A stretch of DNA of 64,000 nucleotides from Trichoderma breve (GCF_028502605.1 NC_079232.1:2666001-2730000); one strand, 5' to 3'. Shown: positions 10,311 through 21,833, numbered from the stretch's first letter. Made by a program: numbers and translations. Notes: generated by a model from the sequence alone, not told the origin.

Positions 10311-10338
10311 TGATGAGTCTCTTTATCCACGGTGGTCC
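10303..10338. repeat. Fragment similar to part of the allergen-like gene
   Basis: 36 bp match 9303-9338 at 31 positions (shared core TCTTGATG.GTCTCTTT.TCCACGG.GGTCC). The match directly adjoins the repeat at 10201-10310, so two gene-derived fragments lie side by side in this spacer. Confidence 0.5.
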
Positions 10339-10645
10339 AATATTTAGGCAGTGTATTTCTTGTCACGCAACTGGGAGAGAGTATTAAGTAAATACAATCT
10401 AATTGTTATAATAACAATTGACCATCTCAAATTATTCCAAACGAGTGTATAGAAGTGTATATATAATGCGATGTTCACCTATGTTCATTCCCTGAACATC
10501 TTCCTAAACGGGTACCCATTCGCTGGTGTTGCTTCTGAAGAAGAAACATATTCCTAATTAGCTCGGGCAGCCAATAGTTCTTCCGTGATGCTTACCTGTA
10601 GGCTTGTTTTTGTGACTAAAGTCTGGGTCGTAGCCTGACAGCAGT

Positions 10646-11083
10646 TTAGTGGTGAGGGGTGCACTTTTTGCTGTTTGCCAGAGAATACTGGGTTGCGTCT
10701 TTTGGAATGCCAGCTTGGCAGCCCTCAAAGTCCGAAGCGGTTTGGAATGAGAGGTAGCCATTACTCTGGAGTTGCCAGTGAGATCCTTTAAGCGAGTCGC
10801 AGTTGGCGCCTCCGTAGGACGACCAGTGCGAGGGAACCTGAACTTGGTTCACAATTTGCGCACATGAGCCAGCTTCACCCTCCACAACGCTGTTGTGGTT
10901 GACGCTCAAGCAAAGGCTGCTATCATCGTTTTGCCACGAAAAATAGTGGCTTTGAATGCAGTTGACACCGCCGCCCGTGGCTCCGCCCAGTCCTATACAA
11001 CGGGAGACGCATGAGATTGACGTTGCTTGGGCACTGGCGGCGAGTGCCGTAATAATGAACACAGCGTTAGAGAAGAAATGCAT
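10646..11083 (-). CDS. Small secreted cysteine-rich protein (145 aa)
   Basis: Single-exon frame. It starts MHFFSNAVFIITALAASAQA, a clear signal peptide with a likely cleavage site after residue 20. The mature part of about 125 aa contains eight cysteines, consistent with four disulfides, and many Gly, Ser and Asn residues. No known catalytic motif, no membrane anchor and no GPI signal are seen. The length, secretion signal and even cysteine number are those of fungal effector-like or cell-surface small secreted proteins. A TATAAAAG on the minus strand at 11189-11196 lies about 105 bp upstream of the ATG, supporting the start. Family not recognised. Confidence 0.75.
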   Translation of the reverse strand: MHFFSNAVFIITALAASAQATSISCVSRCIGLGGATGGGVNCIQSHYFSWQNDDSSLCLSVNHNSVVEGEAGSCAQIVNQVQVPSHWSSYGGANCDSLKGSHWQLQSNGYLSFQTASDFEGCQAGIPKDATQYSLANSKKCTPHH

Positions 11084-11188
11084 GTTTTCTTGTCAAATTG
11101 GTTGATAGGATGCTTGACACTTTGGTAGAGAGAATGGAAAGGATAGATGTTTTAGAAAATTGTGGAAGGTGAACGAGGAGATGGACAG

Positions 11189-11196
11189 CTTTTATA
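11189..11196 (-). promoter_or_regulatory. TATA box of the secreted-protein gene
   Basis: TATAAAAG on the minus strand, about 105 bp before the ATG at 11083. Confidence 0.5.
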
Positions 11197-11200
11197 AGCA

Positions 11201-12837
11201 TTTCATATGCGGCTTTGCATGTGTGAAAGAACTATATGGGTCATTCTGAGTTGGGTTCGGAAAATGTTTCACCGGCGGTGAAAAGCCAACTCGTCAATAG
11301 TATATACGAATATCTTAGCGTTGCCGTGTAGTATGACTTTATGGAGTATATTCCTAGGCTATTTGGAATCTGTGAGCATCTTCCTACTGTTTCAAGTCAC
11401 AGCTTTCCACCTGATTGGTGGCCTTTTACTGGTTTGAATTGTTGCTATACGATCTAAACATGCTAATAAACTCGCTTTTGGGTCGTGCGTGTCTAAAGCC
11501 TAACCAGTTTGTATATAATAGCTAGAAATATTCATCATGAGTGTGACATTTGCCAGAAAGAAAAGTACTATAGGTATTATGAATTGCCGTAATGCATTTA
11601 ACTTGTAGCATATGTCTACTATTTGGAAACATGAAATCCCAAGTTAATTGTGGCTGTATATCTTTGAAGTCACTGGAATACCTTATGACATGAAGTATAG
11701 TAGTATACTCCGTAATAACTTAGTAATTTTATTATGCTTATGTCTTTAGTGCGCCAGGCTGTCATCGGAATACTTCCGGTTGTTGTGGGGCAGAGATTGA
11801 CGATTGTTACTATGCCTCGGGATGGAAACAGCACGTGAAACCCTAACACAAGACCGTCATGAGAGAATCTATGTCTGATTAACATTATCCAAAGCACTAC
11901 TTTCTACTTTGAAACATGTCAACTCTTGTCCTTCCCGTCTACTTTTGAAGCTGATTGATTTTCTGCACATGAAATCCCCCAATCGCTCCTCAACAGGGTG
12001 AATTACCCAAGGGTGCAATGGAGTGTTGTCATTTTGAGTCTAAATACACTACGAAATTAGGTTTTTAGGTTACCATCACGGGTTTTGGTATAAGGAGTCT
12101 AACGTTCTCGAAAATTTCCAAGTATGAAGAACTAATGTATCTTCTAGAGTCCATTTTCCTATCTGGGAATACCCGGTGGGTTGACTAGTATGATTCATAA
12201 AATAGTTTGCCCCTGAAAGTCTTAATCCATCTCACAGATGAAGGTAATCACGCTAGCCATGCCAGGCGTAACTACTAGGTAGAATATGAGTCCTAAGTAT
12301 AGTTTGTGGCTTTAATTTTTTACCCTTTGGTCTGCAAACAAACTGAGATTGGAGAAAAAAGAGCACATAAGAATACTTAACCGCTCAAGAGCCCTTATTC
12401 CGGTTTTGCATTGCACGGACATGTGTCTGTATTTATTTGGAGTATGGGGTCTTTCTTTTCTTTCTTTCTTTTTTTTTTTTGCGTCTGTCTGGGGATAACC
12501 ATTCTTCATAAGACCTATGGGATAAATCAGCACGAAGGCCTTTACCAGGCGAAAACGCTTGATTTATTTTACGAATGAATGTAAGCGCTAGCTGGGGCGG
12601 GCGCATAAGCCAGATCTGTTTGAACCACACACTATCAAGTATCAAGTAATACTGTGTTCCGTAACCAAATAGTACGATCAGTCGATTCTTCCGAGCAAAA
12701 GTTCGCTGATATGATTCGAGCTACTGCGCGTGTTGATGTTGTATAACATCAATGTCTATGTACTAGTAGATATCGAAGCTTGTTAAAAGTCCTATCTCAT
12801 CTCTTCTCCACCACAAACACACGCAGGCACGCTAGCA
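11201..12837. other. Intergenic
   Basis: About 1.6 kb between the secreted-protein gene promoter and the ABC transporter 3' end. It is AT-rich, with a T/TTTC tract at 12451-12480. Open frames here are low-complexity and unsupported. Confidence 0.5.
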
Positions 12838-12850
12838 TCACACTTTTCGG
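12739..12850 (+). repeat. ABC gene 3' flank, source of the copy at 10201-10310
   Basis: Aligns with 10201-10310 in the same orientation (see that entry). It includes the TGA stop of the transporter at 12840-12838. Confidence 0.6.
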
Positions 12851-15800
12851 CTGTTCTGGAATCTTTTCAGCTGCCCACTTTCGGTAATCAGCTCCCCAGG
12901 GATACCCATCTCGACGATTTTGCCTTGATCGAGGACGACAAGTGCATCAAACTTTCGAACTGTATTCAGTCGATGGACGATGGAGACTATGGTGTGCTCG
13001 TTAAATTCGGTCTCGAGAGCTTTGATCATGAGCTCTTCTGTATGGTGGTCCACCGCGCTCATCGCCTCATCCAGAATGACAATTCTGCTTTTGTCTTTAC
13101 GAAGTATGGCCCGTGCCAAACAGAGGAGTTGCTTTTGGCCGTAAGACAGAGCCAAGTCGGTCATGTCTGTATCGAGAGACCCGCTCTGGCAAACGGCGTC
13201 CCATACTTCCAATTTCTCGAGTAAAGCAATAATTTCGGTATCTGAGAGCATTTGTCCCTGTTGATCTGAGTCATAGAGGAGATTTGAGCGTAATGATCCT
13301 GGAAATAAGACAGGATGCTGAGGCACCACGATTAAACCAGACCGGAGAGCTTGCTTAGACAGTTGTGAGATGTCCAGCCCATCAATGGTGATGGTCCCAG
13401 AATAGTCCAGCAGCCCAAATAACGTTGATAGCAGGGATGATTTTCCACTTCCACTTCTTCCACAAATGGCAACCTTCTGGCCCGGCTGGATCTGGAGCGA
13501 GATGTTGTGAAGGACAGGATCTCCGCCTCCATCTTTTCTAGTATAGTAAGCCTCGATATTTTGCCAGTTGATTTGACCGCTTGAGGGCCATGAAGCTGAA
13601 GGCTTCAAAAGCGTGTCCTGTGATGGCTCAATCTCTTGAGGAGTGACCTGCATGAATTCTTTAAGGCGGGCGATAGCTCCAAGTGATGTTTCAAGAGATG
13701 TCCAAGAGGAGATAAAGTTGGCGAGTGATCCACTAAAGCCCAGTGCGCTGTACATGGCAATGGCCATGTTTCCCGGCGTAGACGTCTTGGTGGTAACTCC
13801 AAAGAGGACAAGAAGCACCGCTGCGACGGTTACCAAGAGATCAAGGACCAAATTTAACCAGCGCTGAATAGAGAGAAGCAGATAGTGTGGGCGTTGAGAA
13901 CGATCTAGCAATCCAAGAGACGACTTGGTCATAGCAGATTGCCAATGAAACGCGCGTATGGTCGATAGCCCTTCAATGGTCTCCAGAAGTTGCGTATTCA
14001 GTGGCGATTTGGCTTGGAGGTCCAGGACACGGAGTTGGCGCGAGGTTCGGAGATAGAATTTTTGCAGTGCGTAGAGTACTAGGATTGCTACTGGTAATGT
14101 TGCCGCAAGGTATTTCGCACCGACAATAATGATGATTGCATCTCCAATGCATGACAGAAGGCCTAAGGAATGAAGTTAGAATGTGATTGCGTATCTAAAG
14201 ACTCATGGTGGATATACCAAACGTCGTTGTATAAACTGCTGTAGGCAATTCTCGGTCAACAAGAGACATGTCTTGACTAAATCTGTGATTCATGTTTAGC
14301 ACAGTCTGTTTGCCGCATCACGCCTGCGAAACCAACCTATTAATCAAGTCGCCACTGTCGACAGAATTGAAGAAAGCCATCGGTGCCCTGGTTATGTTAA
14401 ATTCCCGCTTTGCTGTGTGGTCGGCAAGTTGACTTACTTCATTGTGGCCTCTAACAACTGCCAATGGAGCCATTCCGCAGATCGTGGGATTAAAACGACA
14501 AACATGAACCTGTACATAGCAATTGGTGAGAACAGTCTTGATGAGCGGAGGAAGGGTGACTACAGACCAGCAATCAACGCCAATGGCTACAACTCCAAGA
14601 CAGAGAAACATGGCGTATACTCCATAATACATGCCCGTATTCGTATCAGAGTGGCCCTCATTCGCCTCTGTCCACCATTTAAGCCAAATTTCTATATTTA
14701 CCGTTAGTTAAGATCTTCGATGGTGAATGACACCAAGTTTACGCACGGGCGAATTGAGCAAGAAACTGTTCCGTAGTGGAAAAGAAGAGCGCTCCCAGAG
14801 CCAATTTCCAACCTATTGACCTGAAGTAGTAAGCATACAGAGACGAGTCTCCCATTCGTTGGGTCAAATTTTCGGTTTCTTCGGCCTCAGTTTCTTGTCT
14901 TCGTACATTGGGCAACTTCTGCTCAATTTCGTCGGACGAATCTTCGGATGTTGAGTCATCTTCCTTGCCTTGTTGACTCTTCAGGATGGCTACTGAATCA
15001 CAAAGCTCGCTGAAAGTGCCTTGGTGTTCAATTCGCCCATTCTCGAGAATGATGATGTGATCTGCATCTTGAATAAATTCCACTGATGGATGACAACAAA
15101 ACGTCAGCCAGCACTTAAAGCGATAATCTCAGGTACTCATTGAAATATCCTAACTTACGTGTATGTGTCGCAAGTATCACGGTGGACTTTTGACGGCGGA
15201 GTATTCCCAATGGACCAAATACTTGAGTCCAAATGTGACGCCTGCTTTCTGGGTCCAGACCCGAAAAGATATCGTCCGCTATGAGCACTTGCTTTCTTGA
15301 GTAAATCGCTCTCGCGAGCGCCTAGATATACTTGTTAGAAGCGTACCACAAAAGGAAGCGAATGGACTTACAACACGCTGCTTCTGACCACCACTGAGTG
15401 TAAGTCCCTTACTTCCAACAATGGACTCATCGCCATCTCGCAGTTGCTGAAGGTCTCTCTCTAATGCACACGCCCGGATCACGGTTTCATACCACTCCGA
15501 GTCGATGTCTTGGTCTTCCGGTCCAGTGATATTCTGCTTGATGGTGGTGTTGACTAACCAAGTTGCTTGGGAGCAGAATGCAATCCCAGATGAGGGAAGT
15601 TTTAAATTACCACTTGCATGAAGCTCGCCCATGAGCCCGAGTAGAAGCATCGACTTTCCCGATCCAATCTTTCCAGTCACTAGTGTTAAAGTCGACGGTC
15701 GGATGCTAATAGTTAGACCTTGTAGGACGGGGGCTTCTCCACGCTTCACATTGAATGAGACATCATCGGCCACTATTATGGACGACCATCGCTTAGGGAG

Positions 15801-17853
15801 ATGAGGTAGTTCAATACTAGGGGTCATATCACCCCCAGTTTGGATTGATGCATCACTGCGTCTACCGATTGGTGTAGACGGCGCATTTTGGCTTTCGTCA
15901 ACAAATGCCTCGATTCTCTCAAAGCTGCCAATACAGCTCACAAAGGACGGAACAGACGAGAGAAGCTTCGCCAGAGGATTCGTAATCAGTGCGATGATTG
16001 ATAGCGAGGTGAAAGCGGTCGAGATGGAGAGCTGATTCTGCGCGCCATTGCGACTCACAGCAATGGCAATGCCAAACGTGAGAATCGGAGCCAAAGCAGA
16101 CGGGGTATTGCCTAAGAATTTGTTAACGGCGTTGCATAATGATGGTGACAGTACTCACCCAAGATGTTCATATATGTGATGAATCTACGAAACTTCTTCG
16201 AGCGTTGAAGCTCTGCCACTCTAAGCAGTTGAATGCTATCTGTCCATGAGCTAGCTCTGCCCAGCATCTTGACTTCTTTTATTGAGCCAATTACACTGGA
16301 TGTTGTCGTAATACGTTGCTGGATGGCTTCATTCCAGGCTTTCATAGCTGGCCCCATGAAATTGGAGAGCCTCGTCATAGCAATTGTGCACACTATTGAT
16401 TGCTGTTAAGATGTTCTGAGTCTTTATAGAGGACGAAAATTAACTCACCAATAACAGCGACAGCTGGACCAATGCATCCTAGGCCAAGCTCCCTCGCCAA
16501 CAGCCATATGGCCAGCGCAATTTCTATGGGGTTTGCCCATATTTCATGAAAGCTCTCGAACGCTCTCGTAATGGAAGTAACATCCGGACCAGATAGTGTA
16601 ATAGCCGCGGTGTCGGAAGACATGGCGCTCACTTCGAGGGTGCGGATATAAACTAAGGACGTCAAAGCACCCCGAATCATTGTGAGAGAGCGGAATAGTT
16701 TGTGCTGATAGAACCCATTGGAAATCTAAACATTAAAATATGAGTAATGGCATAGGAGAGATGAGAGAGTGATACGTGCAGCAGAACCAAGGTAGACCAG
16801 TCCGGTCGCTCCAACAAGCGCATAGCCGACATCTTTTCTAGCCCCATCACCGTCATTCTTTTCCTGAATGTATGTAATCACGCGATTTATAAGGAAAGGC
16901 TGGGCAAACTTGAAGCCGATCAAGAATAGACGAGGCAGGATTGTGACGGCCAATGGCTTTCGGAGGGAATCGCATGTAGCAAACAACAGACGATATCGAT
17001 GGGGTACTTGCGACTTGGACCATTTCTGACGCGCATCCTGTAATTTAAGGAAAAGTCTCTCCGACTTCATACTATCGTCAATCTCGTAAAGCGTATCAGT
17101 AGACAAAGGCGTACGGAATCCACGAAGCAAAAGGTCGTTTAGCCACCAAAAGAGGCTTCTATTTATGATGCTGCTCGTTGTTTCTGGTGTTAGATTATTC
17201 CAGGGATGCAGAAGAATATGGCGCTTCTCTCCAAGTTCAAGAAGAAAAACGACGATTTTGCACGCCAGTGTAGCTGTAGAGACTGGAGCCAAGACATTTG
17301 TTTTAAGAAGCCAGAGAGTTCGACACTGGACTGCATCAAAAGCAATAGAGAACACGAGATAGACGAGAATGATGCTTGAAGGCCGAATTGATCGTCGATG
17401 TTCCAAAAAGCTCAGTACACTCAGTGCGATTCCGTCGGCAAGGCTGAGCGTCGCCGCCGCCAGAGAGGCACGAGTGAGAGCCTCATGATGGACGGACCAA
17501 ACTACTAGTAGCGATAACTGTAGAGAAACGAGAGCAGCGTAGGCGAACTAAATATTATCGTATCAATGATTAATATATTAGGCAGAGGTGACAGACAGTA
17601 GTGGAAGAGTATTCACCAATTTAGGTATGCCGATTCGATTGCGCAGAACCTTGGGCTTGCTACGAAACAAATAGAGAGTTCGCGGTAGCGAAAAGATTAG
17701 AAGCAGCGCACATGGCGCAATACTCAAGATCGACTGCTCAAAGAGGAGCGTAAAGTCGAACCGAGGTGTCTCACAGCTGCTAGCGGCTGGGCCGAAAGAA
17801 TTATCACAGCCAAGAGCTGCGTCCGTGGTCCAATTGCTGGCAAGATCCATCAT
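12838..17853 (-). CDS. ABCC (MRP-type) multidrug transporter, 12 exons
   Basis: Exons (5' to 3'): 17853-17617, 17547-16780, 16725-16449, 16392-16159, 16111-15372, 15321-15159, 15082-14747, 14691-14568, 14509-14438, 14387-14337, 14282-14218, 14162-12838. All join in phase to 1463 aa. The order is an N-terminal hydrophobic TMD0, TMD1, NBD1, TMD2, NBD2, the full ABCC layout. NBD1 has Walker A GKIGSGKS, signature LSGGQKQR and Walker B VLIADDIFSGLD (Asp in place of the catalytic Glu, as is usual in ABCC NBD1). NBD2 has Walker A GRSGSGKS, LSYGQ and Walker B VILDEAMSAVD followed by the switch VHRL. It should export conjugated or hydrophobic compounds at plasma or vacuolar membrane; the substrate cannot be read. 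Eleven introns were inferred; ten are GT..AG, while intron 2 (16726-16779) appears to use a GC donor. The gene looks intact. Confidence 0.9.
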
Positions 17854-19036
17854 GACGGCATGTGCCGCTCTTCAAGCAGCGACATTGAAGATAAGAGAAA
17901 AACTAGAGAAAAGGATGAGATTGACTATTTATCAGCTCTTGGGATGGAGGTGCAAGTTGTGAATATTGCGGGTAGATGAGCCGCTCGCTAACCGCCATTT
18001 CAAAAGTTCCCACCTACCGGATGCAGACGCCGCGAGGCTCGGTGTGACTGAACGTTGGTCAGATAGGAGGATTGGCTTGGATCACTAAATCCACCGATTA
18101 GGGATAGAAAGGCACATTGCGGGTATTTGGAGACGGTCTAAGCCAATTGGATAGTGGAGGTTGAAGCTATCTCAGCAATATGCAAATGCTAAATTCGGGG
18201 GGTGTAGTGGCACCACCACTAAATAGACGTAGATATATCGCTATTTAGGCATGATAAGCATAATGGAGACCTTATTATGAGAGTGATTCGCCATACGACT
18301 TGACATGTGTTAATTGGGTTTAACATGGAGCATATTCGCCAATCAGAAGGCAAAATAAGACCAAAAGAATCTTTGGCTGAGGTAGTACTACTATACATGT
18401 ACTAAAAAGTGCCACTCAAAAGGGATATCCGCTATCTAATTCCTACTCGTTATTCTTGAAGCCAGTGATTTCAAGCCACGATCGCGTACTGATGGATTGA
18501 TAGATTCTGTGTGGGTTGCTTTGGTGGGGGGTTTGCGGGGTATGAAGAGATGAAGACAGACAGCCATATCTCAACCTCTCAACCCCGTGAAGCATGATAT
18601 ACAATTAGTGACGGAAGATTATGAAGGAATATGGAGAAAAGAATGGAAACATTCTATTCTCCATTTTATTAAAGTTGAATAATACTCTAAGGAGGAATAA
18701 GAAATGGGAAGAGATCCACTATGCTTGGCAGAGCGAAAGGCCAGCAGCAAATAAAATGCAACCATGAAGCCAATGGGATTGGGTTTATTTTATTTCAACA
18801 TGTAAGAAGATTTGTTATGTAGTTCTCACCTAGAGTAAAAATATATCTAATATTGGAAATAGATATTTAGTTTTGCTAAACGTTTTCGTACTGCGTGCCA
18901 TTGAACTAACTGTACTCTTCTATACCCAATTTATAGCGTCGGGTATAGCTTCAGTTTTGGGACAGAACAGCAACAACTGTGAGTCACCTATCCAAATCTC
19001 AAGTAATTCGCAAACCAGCGCTCTCTAGTCACAGAA
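17854..19036. other. Divergent promoter region, ABC transporter and GNAT genes
   Basis: About 1.2 kb between divergently transcribed genes. It is AT-rich in its right half. No gene or repeat was recognised. Confidence 0.5.
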
Positions 19037-19044
19037 TTATAAAT
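19037..19044 (+). promoter_or_regulatory. TATA box of the GNAT gene
   Basis: TATAAATA, about 70 bp upstream of the ATG at 19111. Confidence 0.5.
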
Positions 19045-19110
19045 ACCAGTGATCCATCGATTTAGGGTCATAGTGAAGCATACAATCCCCTTTGCCGTTA
19101 TTACACAAAA

Positions 19111-19737
19111 ATGTCAACCGTGAAACTACCACCAGAAGAACTTGTTGACAGCGACATACAACTTCGCCGCTGGCGTAGTGACGATGTCGATAAATTACAC
19201 GCCCTAGTTAACCGATCACTACCGGAACTCTCGCCATGGATGCCGTGGGCAGCAAATGGTTATTCCAAAGAAGACGCAGTGGAGGCTCTACGCTTGGGCA
19301 GCGAGGGTTGGGACGCCGGCGAAGAATTCGACTACGCAATCGTTGTCAGTAACCAAGTTCGCGGTTCGTGTAGAATCGTCAAAAGAGGTGGTCCTGGTGT
19401 CTTTGAGCTGGGGTACTGGTTAGGGAGTGGAGAGACAGGGCGTGGACTGGCCACCAGGGCTTCAGCTCTCCTCGTCGGCATCGCTTTCGACCTGGGAGCC
19501 GATTGTGTAGAGGTTCGAAACGACGAAAGCAATAACAGGAGCGGCCTGGTTCCGCTTCGACTTGGTTTCAATTGCTTAGGGCCTCGAGAAATACCTGCGT
19601 GGGAGCAACAGCTTTGGGACCAGCAGTCGGAATCAGCGAGCAGATCCGACATAGTGTGGCGGATGAGTCGAGATGATTATCGGAAATCTCGACAGAATTT
19701 ACCTGATGAAACCCCAGTAGCAGATTCTGGCAGTTGA
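19111..19737 (+). CDS. GNAT-family N-acetyltransferase (RimJ/RimL-like)
   Basis: Single-exon, 208 aa. It starts MSTVKLPPEELVDSDIQLRR. The layout is that of acetyl-CoA-dependent N-acetyltransferases of the RimJ/RimL type: a β1 strand with LRRWRSDDVDKLHALV, an internal YAIVV.....G.C.I strand pair, ELGYWLGSGETGRGLAT (the acetyl-CoA binding Q/R-x-x-G-x-G/A region is GRGLAT), and a final V...N..S....RLGF. The last motif is slightly loose (NDESNNRSGLVPLRLGF), as it is in many antibiotic- or amino-acid-modifying members. No signal peptide, so a cytosolic enzyme is expected. The acceptor (protein N-terminus, small amine or toxin) cannot be told. It stands next to, and divergent from, the ABC transporter, so a shared detoxification role is possible but only an inference. 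Confidence 0.8.
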   Translation: MSTVKLPPEELVDSDIQLRRWRSDDVDKLHALVNRSLPELSPWMPWAANGYSKEDAVEALRLGSEGWDAGEEFDYAIVVSNQVRGSCRIVKRGGPGVFELGYWLGSGETGRGLATRASALLVGIAFDLGADCVEVRNDESNNRSGLVPLRLGFNCLGPREIPAWEQQLWDQQSESASRSDIVWRMSRDDYRKSRQNLPDETPVADSGS

Positions 19738-20212
19738 AGGCTGTCTGAGGCTGATTTTTAATACACTTCAAATAGACGCTTCTGCATGTACGTAAGCTAT
19801 TCCCACAGGAATCACCAAGGCGCATGATTACAAAACAATTCCTCCCCGACACTCTCTCCATAGCCTCAGAGCATCCTTTGTCTCAGATCACCGAACTCTT
19901 ATGAGTATATCTTCTCAATAAAACGCATCCTCCCCCATTGACATTCTAAACAGCCATGACAGCGCGCCGATATAAAAAGACACAGGCTCCGATACGATGG
20001 GACCATACGACGCTGGTAGGCTGACACACTGATACGATGTCGCCCAATATCCACCGCCCCTCATCATCACGACCCGATATAAATAGCCAATGGGAGTACG
20101 GCAGCTCGGCAGGAAGCCTGCTCTCGTGAAAGGGGTTCAACAAGATGTTAATACTTACCTGTCTATTACTCTGTCAGAAACTCCTGCCTTGTCTCCTCCT
20201 ATCCAATCAACT
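19738..20212. other. Intergenic with TATA box of the small Cys-rich gene
   Basis: Contains TATAAATA at 20078-20085, about 130 bp upstream of the ATG at 20213. Nothing else recognised. Confidence 0.5.
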
Positions 20213-20443
20213 ATGTGTCGTATCCTCATAACAACAACGACTTATGCCGGATGTCCAGACACCTGCAATACACACAGTGGTCCTGTCATCACCGAAAACT
20301 GCCAGAAATTCACCGAAACTGGGGTTGAGTGCGCCGAGGCTGATTGCACGGTGGAATATGCTGGTCAATCAAAAAGTAAAGGCCAGTGCGACAAACACAA
20401 AGACAAAGCTACAGTGACGACAGCACTCGTTGAAGGGGCATAA
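20213..20443 (+). CDS. Small cysteine-rich protein (76 aa)
   Basis: The frame is open further 5' (to 20090), but I chose the ATG at 20213, because it follows a TATAAATA by about 130 bp and the protein then begins MCRILITTTTYAGC. That is like the many small fungal proteins starting MC...C with no signal peptide. Seven cysteines lie in 76 residues, with a Lys/Gln-rich patch (AGQSKSKGQCDKHKDK) near the C-terminus. The cysteines could bind metal; there is no recognisable catalytic motif. Such proteins are numerous in Trichoderma and relatives and are uncharacterised. The call rests on length, promoter and cysteine content, so it is moderate. Confidence 0.5.
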   Translation: MCRILITTTTYAGCPDTCNTHSGPVITENCQKFTETGVECAEADCTVEYAGQSKSKGQCDKHKDKATVTTALVEGA

Positions 20444-21542
20444 AAGGTGGAAGTTCCAGGTTATTGCGATGGTGGCGGTGAGGGAACAAGGTCCTGTAAA
20501 CTCTTTCAGCATACTCTGCAGGACAAGGGCTACAATTGTTAGGATAAATACTAACATGTCTATGATGTTGGTAACGTCAATTCATTATACTCAACCTGTA
20601 TGATACCACCTGAGAACTTGACTAAATTGATTCAGCTAAAGTCTCTGGTGATCAGACACATCCGCCCCTTCTAGTGCCCCCACATCGTTCTTTGCGTGTT
20701 AGATCGCGCAACGCGACCTACAAAGAGGCGCGGGCTTTTAAAGGGCTCTCTTAGCATCTCAGAATCCTATTTTATAGGCCAACTTTAATATTAAGGTGGT
20801 TACCTATTTTTCCGTTCCTGTAAACGGTCGTTTTTACAAAAACTAGCGCCCTCGGGAGCCTTCCCCAGCGCTTTTCTAGTGTATAGACGATCACTTTGGC
20901 CTATCGTTTAGCCCCCCTCCTAGATTGGGGTTGCTCAATTGTTATGCTAGCCTCTCAAGGATTACCAATGACTCAATCAAAGAGCTGACTCTAATTCTTC
21001 ACGTTCTACAATGGACTCGTACTCGGTAATAGTTGGGGTTGTTTAATGTCCCATGTTTCTTACTTCTCTATCGCTGCTCGTCTAGCTCTTTCCTGGATAA
21101 CCCAATGAGTTGCTGCCGATCCTTCATCGTCTTAATGGCATTAAGAGAGATCTTTACCCGTATCTCTATAGATTCAACATCCCTGTTCAGGCATTCCTTC
21201 CTGAATAGCTAATGGTGACTGCCACGAGACAGAATGGATTCTGTGGTACGCGCCAACAGAGTCTGCGGCCTTTTGAATAGCTGTTGAGGTGTCTTTGGGT
21301 TATATAGACAAACCTCTCATGTATCATCGGATAGCTGGGGATTGATGAGTCATTCATGGTCATCATACTCCAATACTAAACCAACGTAACCATCTTCAGA
21401 AAACGTGAAACCTCATACTCCCCAACGCCACCAGAACTCTGATTGCCTGCCGTGGCTGCATCGAGCATTCCCACAGGGCAACACCTCCTCATGACAATGA
21501 CCAGCTCGGGGCACGACCAGGTTCGTCTTCCCCAGACATCTC
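20444..21542. other. Intergenic, possible transposon relic
   Basis: About 1.1 kb. It includes a GC-rich patch at 20670-20740 containing CGCGCAACGCG and a possible decayed transposase tail at 21068-21296 (separate entry). No intact gene seen. Confidence 0.4.
21068..21296 (-). pseudogene. Possible decayed Fot/pogo-type transposase C-terminus
   Basis: On the minus strand two short frames in succession read ...AYHRIHSVSWQSPLAIQ... and VESIEIRVKISLNAIKTMKD..., separated by a frame change and each ended by a stop. The order 'W.SP...' followed by a polar helix with regularly spaced Ile/Leu resembles the C-terminal end of fungal pogo/Fot transposases. No catalytic Asp triad, terminal repeat or target duplication is visible, so this is only a weak suggestion. 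Confidence 0.2.
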
Positions 21543-21833
21543 ATGCCTGAACACAGTCTCACCGCTCCCTCTCAGGCCTCCACAACCGGCCTGATCCCCG
21601 GCCGGTACATCGTCCAGCTCCAGCCCGGCGTCGACTTCGTCGCGCACCTGCAGAAAATCCAGCGCCTCCTCAAGTCGTCTGGCGCGCTGGGAAGCATCCG
21701 TCCAGATGCTCCCCTCGCAGCCATGGGCATATACATCGTGAACATGCCCGCAAACGTCGCCATGATCCTCCAGGCCGATGGAGACGTCAAGCACATGGAA
21801 CAGGGCAGATATCTTCCGTTAGAAAGTTCATAA
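21543..21833 (+). CDS. Inhibitor I9 / subtilisin-propeptide-like protein (96 aa)
   Basis: Single short frame. After an N-terminal tail it reads IPGRYIVQLQPGVDFVAHLQ, then a helix (KIQRLLKSS), a β strand (APLAAMGIYIVNMP) and a final ADGDVKHMEQGRYL. This is the order of the peptidase inhibitor I9 domain: the propeptide of subtilisins and its stand-alone versions that act as cytosolic protease-B inhibitors in yeast. Here no protease domain follows: the next 400 bp hold only the tail of a broken gene on the other strand. It may therefore be a free inhibitor or a leftover propeptide. No signal peptide is predicted from the first 30 residues. An additional upstream exon cannot be excluded. Confidence 0.55.
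   Translation: MPEHSLTAPSQASTTGLIPGRYIVQLQPGVDFVAHLQKIQRLLKSSGALGSIRPDAPLAAMGIYIVNMPANVAMILQADGDVKHMEQGRYLPLESS

Noticed and set aside
12451..12480. Possible poly-T terminator/transposon tail
   Set aside because: A simple TTTC/T microsatellite without target-site duplication or adjacent element.
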